The notes: generated by a model not told the origin, from the sequence alone. A stretch of DNA of 64,000 nt from Methanomassiliicoccaceae archaeon (GCA_034928305.1 JAYFOZ010000003.1:89982-153981), one strand, 5' to 3'; positions 44,490-53,003 are shown, numbered from the stretch's first letter. Translations and numbers: made by a program.

Positions 44490-45692
44490 AGCGCCCAGGA
44501 AAACTACGGTAAGCTTCTGAGGAGGCAGCTCGAGAGGATCGAGACTCTGAAGAAAGAGGGAGACTGGGTGGATTATTCCAAGCTGGACAAAATGGTCATA
44601 GGCGTATGCGGAGGGGACGGGATCGGACCGTATATCTGCTCTTCCGCACAGAAGGTCATGGAGTTTCTCCTTGCCGACAAAATAAAGTCGGGAAAAGTAG
44701 AGGTCCGCCAGATAGAAGGGCTGACCATCGAGAAACGCGTCGAGGTCATGAAGGCTATACCTGACGACACGCTTGCAGAACTAAAAAAATGTCACGTTAT
44801 CCTGAAGGGGCCGACCACCACGCCGAAGAAGGGGGATCCGTGGCCCAACATAGAGAGCGCAAACGTGGCAATGAGGAAAGAGCTCGATCTTTTCGCCAAC
44901 GTGAGGCCTGTATCGGTTCCGGAGCTTGATATAGATTGGATATTCTTCAGGGAGAACACTGAAGGCAGCTACGCCCTCGGAAGCGACGGGATCAACGTAA
45001 CGGAGGACCTTGCAATGGATTTCTGCGTCGCCACTACCCAAGGGACCGAAAGGATCGTCCGCGCCGGATTCGATTACGCCAAGAAGAACGGAATCGATTA
45101 CGTTTCGCTCGTCACCAAGGCCAACATCATAAAGACCACTGACGGAAAATTCCTGAGCATCGCCGAAGATGTGGCCAAAGAATACCCCGGTATCAGATGG
45201 GACGATTGGTTCATCGACATCATGACCGCGAAGCTCATCGACCCCGCAAGGAGAAGCAGTTTCCGCGTATTCATACTTCCGAACCTTTACGGAGACATAA
45301 TCACCGACGAGGCCGCGCAGATCCAGGGAGGGGTCGGTACGGCGGGCAGCGCCAACCTCGGAAAGAGGTACGCCATGTTCGAAGCCATCCACGGTTCTGC
45401 GCCCAGGATGGTCAACGAAGGCCGCGGCCAGTACGCTGACCCTAGCAGTATGATCAAGGCTGTCGCGCTTATGATGAACCACATCGGCGAGGCTGAAAAA
45501 GGCGAGAGGCTCACCATGGCCCTCGACATCTGCTGCCAGTTCGAAAAGAAACTAGTCATGACCGGAAGGGGAACCGGAGCGACCGGGGACGAGTTCGCCG
45601 AATATATTATGGAAACTGTCCAGAGACCTGACCTAAAGAAGATTTGGCAGGCCTATGTCGACGAGGCCAAGACGGACCGAACTCACATATAA
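44466..45692 (+). CDS. icd: Isocitrate dehydrogenase
   Basis: 408 residues, isocitrate/isopropylmalate dehydrogenase family. VIGVCGGDGIGPYI near residue 44, GPTTTPKKGDPWPNIESANVAMRKELDLFANVRP near 115 (substrate-arginine region), FFRENTEGSYALG near 160, NLYGDIITDEAAQIQGGVG near 272, and the nucleotide loop EAIHGSAPR near 305. It oxidatively decarboxylates isocitrate to 2-oxoglutarate for glutamate synthesis, which would also feed the C5 tetrapyrrole route. Cofactor preference not assigned. Confidence 0.9.
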   Translation: MVDEKAIQSAQENYGKLLRRQLERIETLKKEGDWVDYSKLDKMVIGVCGGDGIGPYICSSAQKVMEFLLADKIKSGKVEVRQIEGLTIEKRVEVMKAIPDDTLAELKKCHVILKGPTTTPKKGDPWPNIESANVAMRKELDLFANVRPVSVPELDIDWIFFRENTEGSYALGSDGINVTEDLAMDFCVATTQGTERIVRAGFDYAKKNGIDYVSLVTKANIIKTTDGKFLSIAEDVAKEYPGIRWDDWFIDIMTAKLIDPARRSSFRVFILPNLYGDIITDEAAQIQGGVGTAGSANLGKRYAMFEAIHGSAPRMVNEGRGQYADPSSMIKAVALMMNHIGEAEKGERLTMALDICCQFEKKLVMTGRGTGATGDEFAEYIMETVQRPDLKKIWQAYVDEAKTDRTHI

Positions 45693-45769
45693 ACCATTTA
45701 TTCCGTCAATTGACGAAGTTCGACACCGTCGATTATTTAATATCGACGTGATTTTAGAGCAACGATCAA

Positions 45770-46336
45770 ATGACGGAATCAAATTTCGCCAATGTCGGTG
45801 CCCTGGGCCTTTGCGCCTTTGGTATGACCACTCTGCTAGCTATGTTCTTGGACTTCACCGGGAGGCCTATCGACAGCCTTGCCTGGGGCATGATGATCTT
45901 CTACGGAGGGCTGTTGCAACTGATCGTGGGTTTCATCGAATCCAAGAAGGGCAATACCTTCGGAACCGTGGCCTTCGCTTCGTATGGTTCGTTCTGGATG
46001 TCTTTTGCTTTCATGAATATCGCCGTGGCCCTGGGGCTGGCGGCACCGGACCACGTGTTCAAGGCGGTCTTCTTCTTCGGATGGGGCTTCCTGACATTCA
46101 TGCTGTTCTTCGGAACGTTGAAGACCAACAGGGCGCTGCAATCGGTTTTCGGACTTCTGACCATCGTGTTCGTCGGGCTCGGAGCAGGAACGCTCCTTCA
46201 GAGCAACGATGTAATAGTCGTATCCGCAGCCATCGGAATAGTGCTAGGTCTGGTCGCGATGTATACGGGCCTTGCGGAAGTGATAAACGAGGTCAATAAA
46301 AAGGAAGTCCTCCCCTTGTTCCCCGTATCAAAGTAA
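45770..46336 (+). CDS. Acetate/succinate transporter, GPR1/FUN34/YaaH family
   Basis: 188 residues with six predicted membrane helices. The N-terminus, FANVGALGLCAFGMTTLLAMFL, corresponds to the NPAPLGLxxFGxTT family signature, followed by MMIFYGGLLQLIVGF. The FGTVAFASYGSFWMSFAF helix carries the SYGxFW motif. Family members move acetate or other monocarboxylates, and this organism's group needs acetate for biosynthesis. Single gene with its own promoter region. Confidence 0.9.
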   Translation: MTESNFANVGALGLCAFGMTTLLAMFLDFTGRPIDSLAWGMMIFYGGLLQLIVGFIESKKGNTFGTVAFASYGSFWMSFAFMNIAVALGLAAPDHVFKAVFFFGWGFLTFMLFFGTLKTNRALQSVFGLLTIVFVGLGAGTLLQSNDVIVVSAAIGIVLGLVAMYTGLAEVINEVNKKEVLPLFPVSK

Positions 46337-46566
46337 CTTCCGTTTAAACCTCTTACATTTTTATATGGTGTGTATAAATAACAGCGATGTAACCAATGGG
46401 AGCAATGCCATTGTTCTCACATTCGAATGAACAATTATAATCCGTCCGAAGACGGTCCCGTTGTAGATTATTCACCTACTGTGGCTGTCTTCCCAACCCT
46501 GCCTACGAATTTGAATACACGGGCGCCAGCACGGGAAACGACGATTACAGTGCCGGGGTCGAAGGA

Positions 46567-47505
46567 GTGTTCTGTTTTACTTTCGGTGTTAACGAGGCTG
46601 TACATACCACGGTGGACGAAATAAAATTTAACTTCCGAACGGAAATAAGAAAATATTACTCGATGGTCAACGGAATACTTGTCCTATACGGGATGAAGAA
46701 GGCCGATAGGAAGGCCGACCGGGAGCATCCATTCGGCTATGGAAAAGAACTCTATTTTTGGACCCTTGTCGTCTCCATATTGATATTCGCAATAGGTGGC
46801 GGGATGTCCGTCTCGCATGGATACGAGGCCCTTGTTGAATCCGCCGCCGGCAATCACCCATTCAGGGACCTGACCTTGAACTATGTTATTTTGATCTTAG
46901 CGATGGCGATAGAGGGCTCGTCGCTTGCGATCGCGACCAAACAGTTCAACGCCGCCAGGCGTGAAAAGAACATGGGCCCGATGGAATACATCAGAGAAAG
47001 CAAGGACCCCAGCCTCTTCACCGTTGTACTTGAAGATACAGCAGCAGAAGCAGGACTTGCGATAGCCTTTATCGGAATGGTTCTCTGGCAGCTGACGGGG
47101 ATATCTTATTTCGACGGAATTTCTTCAGTTATAATAGGAATTATCCTGATATCGGTCGCTGCGATTCTTATGAAAGAGAGCAAAGGCCTCCTCGTCGGGG
47201 AGGGAATATCTGCCAGAGAGATCCGCAGGATAGAGTCCATTGTCGAAGAGGATCCGGCTGTCGTCGAATGCGGAAGTGTGCTTACCAACTATTTTGGACC
47301 GAACTCGTTGCTGATAGTCATCGACGCGACGTTCGCCGAGGAGTGCGATATATGCGAAGCCATGGAAGCCACCGCCAGGATCGAGGCCGCGATCAAAGAC
47401 GAGTTCCCGCAGACGGCACGCATATTCATCGAGGCAGAATCCCTGGCGTGCGTCATGGTGCAGCAGAAGGTCAGGGACGAGATGCTTTCGAAAGAAGAAC
47501 ACTGA
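46567..47505 (+). pseudogene. Cation diffusion facilitator, N-terminally truncated
   Basis: Family homology starts abruptly at about 46665 (SMVNGILVLYGMKKADRKADREHPFGYGKE) and continues to the C-terminal cytoplasmic domain (CDICEAMEATARIEAAI). TM helices ELYFWTLVVSILIFAIGGG, NYVILILAMAIEGSSLA and AGLAIAFIGMVLWQLTG with the second HxxxD-type site (VVLEDTAAEAGL) are kept. TM1 and TM2 with the first metal-site aspartates are missing. They are replaced by about 33 codons (GVFCFTFGVNEAVHTTVDEIK) that do not resemble a transporter. The apparent GTG start is in that foreign part. I read it as a 5'-deleted gene fused to unrelated sequence; activity is unlikely. Confidence 0.65.
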
Positions 47506-47582
47506 AAGTCCAAGACTGAGAATTTATCAGGTACATCATAATTCAATTGCGTATATGGGACGTAGATACAGCTCGATCGGGT

Positions 47583-47600
47583 CAATAACAACGTTAATAA
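47583..47600 (+). promoter_or_regulatory. Shared AACAACGTTAATA box, signal peptidase gene
   Basis: CAATAACAACGTTAATAA about 52 bases before ATG 47652. It shares the core AACAACGTTAATA with boxes before the TasA-like genes. The TTAATAAATAT part can act as TATA box. Confidence 0.5.
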
Positions 47601-47651
47601 ATATCAAAAAGATAATTCCCCTCTAGTTTTTAGCTAGTGGGGACTAACAAG

Positions 47652-48224
47652 ATGTTGCATGACCAAAACAAAAGCAAAATATTTGCTGGACTGATAATTG
47701 CAGTCATTATTGTTTTGGTAGGGGCTGGAGCGTATGCCCTATACAACATCAACGATGATTCCTTCGATCTAAGAGATCGAGAGGTTCGCCTTATTGTGTC
47801 CGGTTCCATGGACGGAGAGCCAACAGATTATCCGATATCCACCATCGAGATAAACAGCCTGATAATGATACACCACCTGGATCAGGATGAACTTGACACC
47901 ATAGCTGTCGGCGACGTCATTGCCTACGACAGAGGCGGCGTGATGATCGTGCACCGCGTGGTGGATATACGCGACGACGGCAGTTTCATAACCAAGGGAG
48001 ATGCGAACAACAGCGTTGATCCAATAGTTTACCCGGGAAAGGTCATAGGAAAGGTCGTTGGCGTATCCCATATGTCAGGAGAGCTTGTGACTTTGGCCCA
48101 GGACAAGATGATATGGATCTTCGCCTTCGTTGCATGTGCTTTGATCGTAATTTACTGTATTCGCGAAATCGTGCGCGCATACTCGCAAGTGGAGGATAAC
48201 GAAGACGATGACGTCGTACGATGA
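47652..48224 (+). CDS. sipW: Signal peptidase I, SipW/archaeal type
   Basis: 190 residues from ATG 47652 (a GTG five codons upstream is possible). N-terminal membrane helix IFAGLIIAVIIVLVGAGAYAL, catalytic serine in IVSGSMDGEP near residue 53, histidine in VMIVHRVVDIRDDGSFITKGD near 105, and a C-terminal helix IFAFVACALIVIYCI. Ser-His catalysis and two TM segments are the ER/archaeal/SipW arrangement. The gene is followed, with a 17-base overlap, by the first of four proteins with SipW-cognate-type signal peptides, so it is probably a dedicated peptidase for them. Confidence 0.85.
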   Translation: MLHDQNKSKIFAGLIIAVIIVLVGAGAYALYNINDDSFDLRDREVRLIVSGSMDGEPTDYPISTIEINSLIMIHHLDQDELDTIAVGDVIAYDRGGVMIVHRVVDIRDDGSFITKGDANNSVDPIVYPGKVIGKVVGVSHMSGELVTLAQDKMIWIFAFVACALIVIYCIREIVRAYSQVEDNEDDDVVR

Positions 48225-48840
48225 GGAAGATAACCGCCGAAAGAGAAGGGCCCTGATTCCAATAATGACCATTATCTTCTGCTTTTTCGCCATGATCGGG
48301 GTCGGATATTCTGCGCTTATAAGTGACGTTACGAACGAAGCGAACCTTATAGCGGCCGAGGGGCTGGACGCCAAGTTCCTGAACGAGAACGGAGAGATTA
48401 TGAATGAAGGGGATTTCAGCCGGAATGCCAACGGGGGCAACGGCGCCAGCAAGATCGGCTACGGCTATAACAGGGTCGATAGCAATCCTCCGACGTTCTT
48501 CGTAAACAGTCAAACGCTGGAGCTCGGCAGGGCATTCATAAGTATCGACCCTTCGCTAAAATCGGATATAAAATCCGTCATTTTGTGGTACGATGTTGTC
48601 TGGACGGGGGCCGATCCAGAATCTCTCTACGGAATGAAAACGTTCCTTATGATAGGGGAGGGTGAAACAGCGTTTTTACTGGAAGAAGGAAAGAAGACGG
48701 CGCCCGTAAACATAAGCATAAACAATAGCCGTCTGTTTACCCTTAACGGGGAAATTCCTGAAGATGTAAGCGACTTGGTCTACGAGCCGGGCAGCATCTA
48801 TTACGCCATTACCATATATGTGGAGCCCTGCCTATTCTGA
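48208..48840 (+). CDS. Secreted TasA-like protein, coupled to the signal peptidase
   Basis: 210 residues. A basic N-terminus (DNRRKRRALIP), hydrophobic IMTIIFCFFAMIGVGYSAL, then ISDVTNEANLIAAEGLDAKFL. The S-D-x-x-N-x-A/G-N pattern followed by a short strand is the SipW-cognate signature. The beta-rich mature part ends IYYAITIYVEPCLF, like the paralogs' SITFHVVPA and TITIYVSPI ends. The start lies within the last codons of the peptidase gene, so the two are translated together. Less similar to the two following paralogs than they are to each other. Confidence 0.7.
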   Translation: MTSYDEEDNRRKRRALIPIMTIIFCFFAMIGVGYSALISDVTNEANLIAAEGLDAKFLNENGEIMNEGDFSRNANGGNGASKIGYGYNRVDSNPPTFFVNSQTLELGRAFISIDPSLKSDIKSVILWYDVVWTGADPESLYGMKTFLMIGEGETAFLLEEGKKTAPVNISINNSRLFTLNGEIPEDVSDLVYEPGSIYYAITIYVEPCLF

Positions 48841-49394
48841 ACAAAGTGCCCAGACGGACTAGGGGGGCGACTTTTTATCGAAGACGCCATGTAATGCATA
48901 GCATCGAACTAAAGTGATGCCGCGTTCGACTACGAAATCGGCTTACACGACATGAAAATTATGTAAATGAAACTGATATCACAAAATAATGGAGAAAAGA
49001 AAAGCCAGAACTCATTATCCCTGTTGTCGCGCTTATGCCATGATGGTGATCTATCGGGTGAACTTTCCGCTTTGCGCCGAGGTTTATGTGCCTTTAGAAA
49101 AATATGTCGTTGTGTAAGTCCGACCATAAATCTATAATGGAGGTCGAATTTTATACTTTTTAATATATGAAATTGTTGATAATTTTATCTTGAATACCTA
49201 TGCGACCGCTTAAATTTCCTTATGATAACAATGTTAATATAATAAAAATAAACTTGGAGGCTCCAACAGAATAATCTGTCGGATTCACATCTGTATCCAG
49301 GAATCGGTCGACTCGGGTTGCAATAAGCTTTGACGACATTTACCGCCGATGTGTCTTTGAAACACGCAAAATCCTGCTAAAAGGAGAGATAAAT
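48841..49394. other. Gap with decayed paralog start and regulatory leader
   Basis: No intact gene. At about 48985-49045 the DNA resembles the 5' coding end of the neighbouring paralogs (GAGAAAAGAAAAGCCAGAA, then CCTGTTGTCGCGCTTATGCC) but is frame-broken, so it looks like a dead copy. From about 49200 on lies the promoter and roughly 125-base leader of the next gene, alignable with the leader before 50407. Confidence 0.45.
49224..49241 (+). promoter_or_regulatory. Shared AACAAYGTTAATATA box, TasA-like gene 3
   Basis: GATAACAATGTTAATATA, 154 bases before the ATG at 49395. The same box precedes the next paralog at 152 bases, and the leaders between box and start align, including a CAGAATAATCTG near-palindrome at 49267-49278. 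Confidence 0.5.
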
Positions 49395-49994
49395 ATGACA
49401 ACATACAAAAATGAAAGGGGCCACAAGAAGCTCCTGGTCCCGGTTGTCGCGCTGGTGCTTTGCGCCGCGGCAATGATCGGGCTCGGATACGCCGCTCTAG
49501 TGAGCGATGTCACTAACACTGCAAACGTAGTTGCGGCAGACGGTCTTAAGGCCAGCCTGTTGGACGGCGAGGGCAATGTCCTCACAGGTTCCGATTTCGC
49601 CTCGGATGAAGACGTCATCCATTACGCCACAAGTGAGGTAAATGGCACTGTAACGTATAAGGTTTCGACCGATGCTGGAATAAAGCTCGGATCCGCGATA
49701 TTGGAAGTTGAGGCTTTGACCACCTACGGCACAGCAAATGTCACACAGGTGAACGTATGGTACGAGATAACATGGTCCACCGGTGCCGCTCCATATGGCA
49801 TGACCACCAGTCTGAATATCGATGGACAGACCATAAATCCTGGATCGGCCAACGTAACCACGACGCCTCTGACCCTCGCGGGAGCGACCCAATTCGCGGT
49901 AGTTCTCAACGGTGCCATAGCCTCTGAATCCATAGAGTCCGCGGCACCTGATATTCCAACATACAGCATCACGTTCCACGTGGTGCCCGCCTAA
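49395..49994 (+). CDS. Secreted TasA-like protein, tandem copy A
   Basis: 199 residues; ATG after AAAAGGAGAGATAAAT. The first about 55 residues are nearly identical to copy B: KKLLVPVVALVLCAAAMIG, GYAALVSDVTNTANVVAA, then GLKASLLDGEGN. This gives a signal peptide with the SDVTNT(A/G)NVV motif of SipW-type substrates. The mature part is diverged, Thr/Ala/Val-rich and beta, and ends YSITFHVVPA. No cysteine after the signal and no anchor, so a fibre subunit or matrix protein fits better than a lipoprotein. A T-poor GC-rich stretch and T-run follow (about 50020-50060). Confidence 0.72.
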   Translation: MTTYKNERGHKKLLVPVVALVLCAAAMIGLGYAALVSDVTNTANVVAADGLKASLLDGEGNVLTGSDFASDEDVIHYATSEVNGTVTYKVSTDAGIKLGSAILEVEALTTYGTANVTQVNVWYEITWSTGAAPYGMTTSLNIDGQTINPGSANVTTTPLTLAGATQFAVVLNGAIASESIESAAPDIPTYSITFHVVPA

Positions 49995-50019
49995 GAACAG
50001 TAAATAATTTAAAAGGGTG

Positions 50020-50059
50020 GACAGGAGCGATCGCCCCTGTCCGCCCGTCCCATTCTTTT
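50020..50059 (+). terminator. Hairpin plus T-run after TasA-like copy A
   Basis: A 24-base palindromic stem (GGACAGGAGCGA pairing with TCGCCCCTGTCC; one G-C offset in the middle) is followed by a T-rich run. It lies 26 bases after the stop. An equivalent CCGGTCC...GGTCGG-type hairpin with TTTC follows copy B at about 51054-51078. Confidence 0.5.
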
Positions 50060-50237
50060 TATAACAGGCCCATCGAGCCATATGCTCATCATAATAAACT
50101 CTGATGATTATTTGACCGGAGTTACATATTTGCAAAAATTGAAGCGTATTCCGCTAGGGATTCCGCCTAATATCAAGTCAGATCGATCTTTCTATGAACA
50201 AAAAGATTCGCCATTAAAGAATTGAACATTTATTTAT

Positions 50238-50255
50238 GATAACAACGTTAATATA
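50238..50255 (+). promoter_or_regulatory. Shared AACAACGTTAATATA box, TasA-like gene 4
   Basis: GATAACAACGTTAATATA, 152 bases before ATG 50407. The following leader contains the perfect palindrome CAGAATATTCTG (50278-50289) and a stretch GGTCGACTCG shared with copy A's leader. Confidence 0.5.
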
Positions 50256-50406
50256 CTAAATACAGAATCGAACTTCATCAGAATATTCTGTCGGATCCAT
50301 ATCCTTATCTCGGGATTGGTCGACTCGAGCTGAAATCAGCTTTGAGAGAACTTCCCGAAGATTAATCTTTGGAACGGCAAAATCCTGCGAAAAGGGAGAA
50401 ATAAAT

Positions 50407-51024
50407 ATGACGACATACAAAAATGAAAAGAGCCACAAGAAGCTCCTGGTCCCGGTTGTCGCGCTGGTGCTTTGCGCCGCGGCCATGATCGGGCTCGGAT
50501 ACGCCGCTCTCGTGAGCGACGTCACTAACACTGATAACGTGGTTGCCGCAGAAGGTCTGACCGCTACACTCACTGATGGGTCCGGAGGCAGCCTCTTGGC
50601 TGCCGGCGGTTTCGATGCAACTGCAGAAGATATAGTATACAACAATTCACAGAACAACGGCACCAACTACTACAAGGTAGCTGCTCAGGACCTGGTCCTC
50701 GGGGGAGCGACGCTGAACATCCACGTTACTGACCCGACCGTTACAAGTGTAAGCATGTATTACGTGATCACGTGGACAGATGCCGCTGCACCCGCTACTT
50801 ACGGAATAACCACCGACCTTGATGTTGGCACCCAGAACGTCCTGGGAACTGCCACCTCATCCGCACCGACAACCGTAACTCTGACCGCTGACGCAGCAGG
50901 TGCCACTGGACAGGATTTCACCCTTGTGCTCAACGGTACTGTTGCAGGCAGTGACACTTTGACGACCAAGCCTATCGACCTCACGTACACAATCACCATC
51001 TACGTGAGCCCGATAACCGTCTGA
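50407..51024 (+). CDS. Secreted TasA-like protein, tandem copy B
   Basis: 205 residues. The signal region is almost identical at DNA level to copy A (KKLLVPVVALVLCAAAMIG, SDVTNTDNVVAAEGL), while the mature part is different (GGSLLAAGGFDATAED, YYVITWTDAAAP, TAGSDTL-like) and ends YTITIYVSPITV. Conserved export part with diversified mature part implies duplication followed by selection on the exposed protein. Strong GGGAGAAATAAAT ribosome binding site. Confidence 0.72.
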   Translation: MTTYKNEKSHKKLLVPVVALVLCAAAMIGLGYAALVSDVTNTDNVVAAEGLTATLTDGSGGSLLAAGGFDATAEDIVYNNSQNNGTNYYKVAAQDLVLGGATLNIHVTDPTVTSVSMYYVITWTDAAAPATYGITTDLDVGTQNVLGTATSSAPTTVTLTADAAGATGQDFTLVLNGTVAGSDTLTTKPIDLTYTITIYVSPITV

Positions 51025-51391
51025 ACAGAGAATTAAACTATTAAGGAAAGCGCCACCGGTCCTTCGATCGGTCGGCCTTTCAAATCTTTTCTGACCCTGT
51101 CGCGTGATGTGGGTCACCGTTCATTTTTAAAAATCAATATCTGCCTTCTTATTTTATCAACGTTGAACATTAATATTCTATGCATAAACTCACAAATATA
51201 CAAACTATTTTTTTACATGAGTAACAACGTTAATATATCCAATGCTTATGCAACATCTTAACAGAGTTATCCATTGGAGCCGTGTCTATGTCAGGTACAG
51301 AAATTAAGGTCGCGATAATGTTGAATCTTTCAGCGACGCTTTCTACTTTACCTTCAATAGTCTGCTTCACCGATGCCGGGAACAGTATAAT
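51025..51391. other. Gap with hairpin and promoter box
   Basis: No gene seen. It contains a hairpin after copy B (about 51047-51085) and the AT-rich promoter of the next gene with the shared box at 51221. A short frame at 51289-51393 has no recognisable content. Confidence 0.4.
51221..51237 (+). promoter_or_regulatory. Shared AACAACGTTAATATA box, TasA-like gene 5
   Basis: GTAACAACGTTAATATA, 155 bases before ATG 51392, at nearly the same distance as for the two preceding genes (152-154). Confidence 0.5.
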
Positions 51392-52423
51392 ATGAGGGCA
51401 TCTAATGTTAAAATAAAGGTCTGCACAGAGATGCTCGCCGCTGTGTTCCTCTTCCTTGCATTCATTTCATTGTTCACCATAGGGCCAGGATATTCTGCAA
51501 GCTCCAGCAGCATGACCAACACCGACAATGTTGTCGGTGCAACGGGCACCGAGCTCAAATTAACTAACACTGCAGGAAATCTGCTGTCAGATGGGTCTTT
51601 CGATGATACTGTGGGCGCCGGAGGCCATTTGATAGATTATCACAAAGTCGTTAACGGCAGCACTACCACCTATGTTATTGACAGCGTAGACCGGCATATA
51701 GGGAATGCGAAGATCGCCACGTCTTCTACGAACGGCATCACTGACGTTACCTTGTTGTGCAGCGCTGAGTTCAAGGTGAGTTCTTCAGGCGCAACCTTCA
51801 CCGGCCTCACATATCATTTCTCTCTTGCGGACAGCGCCGGAACAGAGACCACTATCCCTTCTGCAGGCATTGATACGACCATTGCAAACCTTAACGGCAA
51901 GACCTTAAGCTTAATAATCGACGGCCTGACCCAGGAACTGCCAGGAAATGACTATCTCGTATTCTCGATCACTGCATCCTATGCGGGCGAACAGAACATA
52001 GCTATCAACTCCGGCAACCACCTGTTGTTCGCCAATTATCTGGTAGATGTGCCTCCGGTCAATGGTACGGAAATCGCCACCATTCAGCCTACAACCGTGA
52101 CATCGGGAGGTGTGAGCTATCCGGCTTATGCTGTCGATTACACCGGCCCTGAGCAAAACACCAGCATTCAAACAACTATCAACGGAACTTTCTGCCTAAA
52201 GTTCGTAGTACAGAAGAAAGTCGACATACAGATCGGAAGCAATTACTACACTATACAGGCAGGAACTACTTACTGCTCGTTCGTCAATGGAACTCAATAC
52301 ACATCGGCTACGCTCGGGGGATTGACGATGTGGATGACCGCCCAGACGCCGATAACGGTAAGCATCCATCATTTTGATGCTGCCGCGGGCGTGTTCATGA
52401 CAGTGATATATCCGCCGAACTGA
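51392..52423 (+). CDS. Large secreted TasA-like protein
   Basis: 343 residues. Hydrophobic signal MLAAVFLFLAFISLFTIGPGYSA followed by SSSSMTNTDNVVGATG, the same T-N-T-x-N-V-V motif as copies A and B. Residues about 60-210 form a beta-rich domain like the paralogs. An extra C-terminal about 130 residues (from VDVPPVNGTEI) is another Thr/Ile-rich beta domain ending in VFMTVIYPPN. It has several N-glycosylation sequons (NGS, NGT, NTS). It may be a minor or tip subunit; that is inference. Last member of the cluster. Confidence 0.65.
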   Translation: MRASNVKIKVCTEMLAAVFLFLAFISLFTIGPGYSASSSSMTNTDNVVGATGTELKLTNTAGNLLSDGSFDDTVGAGGHLIDYHKVVNGSTTTYVIDSVDRHIGNAKIATSSTNGITDVTLLCSAEFKVSSSGATFTGLTYHFSLADSAGTETTIPSAGIDTTIANLNGKTLSLIIDGLTQELPGNDYLVFSITASYAGEQNIAINSGNHLLFANYLVDVPPVNGTEIATIQPTTVTSGGVSYPAYAVDYTGPEQNTSIQTTINGTFCLKFVVQKKVDIQIGSNYYTIQAGTTYCSFVNGTQYTSATLGGLTMWMTAQTPITVSIHHFDAAAGVFMTVIYPPN

Positions 52424-52489
52424 TTACATCTGGCACCGTTTGTCGTATCGGACAATAAGCATTTTTATGCTTGTTGCCCATTACGTGGC

Positions 52490-52987
52490 ATGGACCACAT
52501 CCGGAAGCAGTTCGACCGATATCCATCTCAGGGAAGGGTTGCCGACGTTATGCTCAAGTACGGCATATGTGAAAAGAGCGGCAAGGCCTTCTGCGGAGAC
52601 GTGGAGATCGCAGATTCAGCGCTGGCCCGTTCCGCAGGTGTCGACCGCCGTGTCGTCAGGTCCACATTGGAGAGGATGCACTCGACCCCTGAACTCGACG
52701 CTGTGTTCTCGAAACTAAGACCTATCCTCATGCTGGACCGCATAGCTTCCGAGATCGACTGCTCCGTCATCGAGATTGTTCCCGAGGACGCCACTATGCC
52801 CGGCATACTGGCGGACGTCGCCTCTGTCATTTACAGGGCAGGCCTGTCGGTAAGGCAGGCCGTGGTCGACGACAACGGCGAAAGAAAGGACTCTCAGCTC
52901 ATAGTGGTGGTAGACGGCCAGATACCGGCCGAGCTGATCCCACTGCTGCGCAGATGCCGCGGAGTATCCGGAATTAACATCCGCTGA
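52490..52987 (+). CDS. ACT-domain regulatory protein
   Basis: 165 residues. The N-terminal part is helix-turn-helix-like (VEIADSALARSAGVDRRVVRSTLERM). The C-terminal ACT-type fold has EIVPEDATMPGILADVASVIYRAGLSVRQAVVDD. This layout matches the archaeal regulators of amino-acid metabolism containing an ACT domain. The ligand is unknown. Convergent with ramA, 16 bases between stops. Confidence 0.75.
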   Translation: MDHIRKQFDRYPSQGRVADVMLKYGICEKSGKAFCGDVEIADSALARSAGVDRRVVRSTLERMHSTPELDAVFSKLRPILMLDRIASEIDCSVIEIVPEDATMPGILADVASVIYRAGLSVRQAVVDDNGERKDSQLIVVVDGQIPAELIPLLRRCRGVSGINIR

Positions 52988-53003
52988 TCTTCTTTTGGAG
53001 GAA

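Larger units (their letters stand above)
49995..50406. other. Gap holding terminator-like stretch and duplicated leader
   Basis: No gene seen. After copy A there is GGACAGGAGCGATCGCCCCTGTCC (50020-50043), a perfect hairpin followed by CATTCTTTTTATAA, a likely terminator. From about 50225 the promoter box and leader of copy B begin. Confidence 0.55.
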
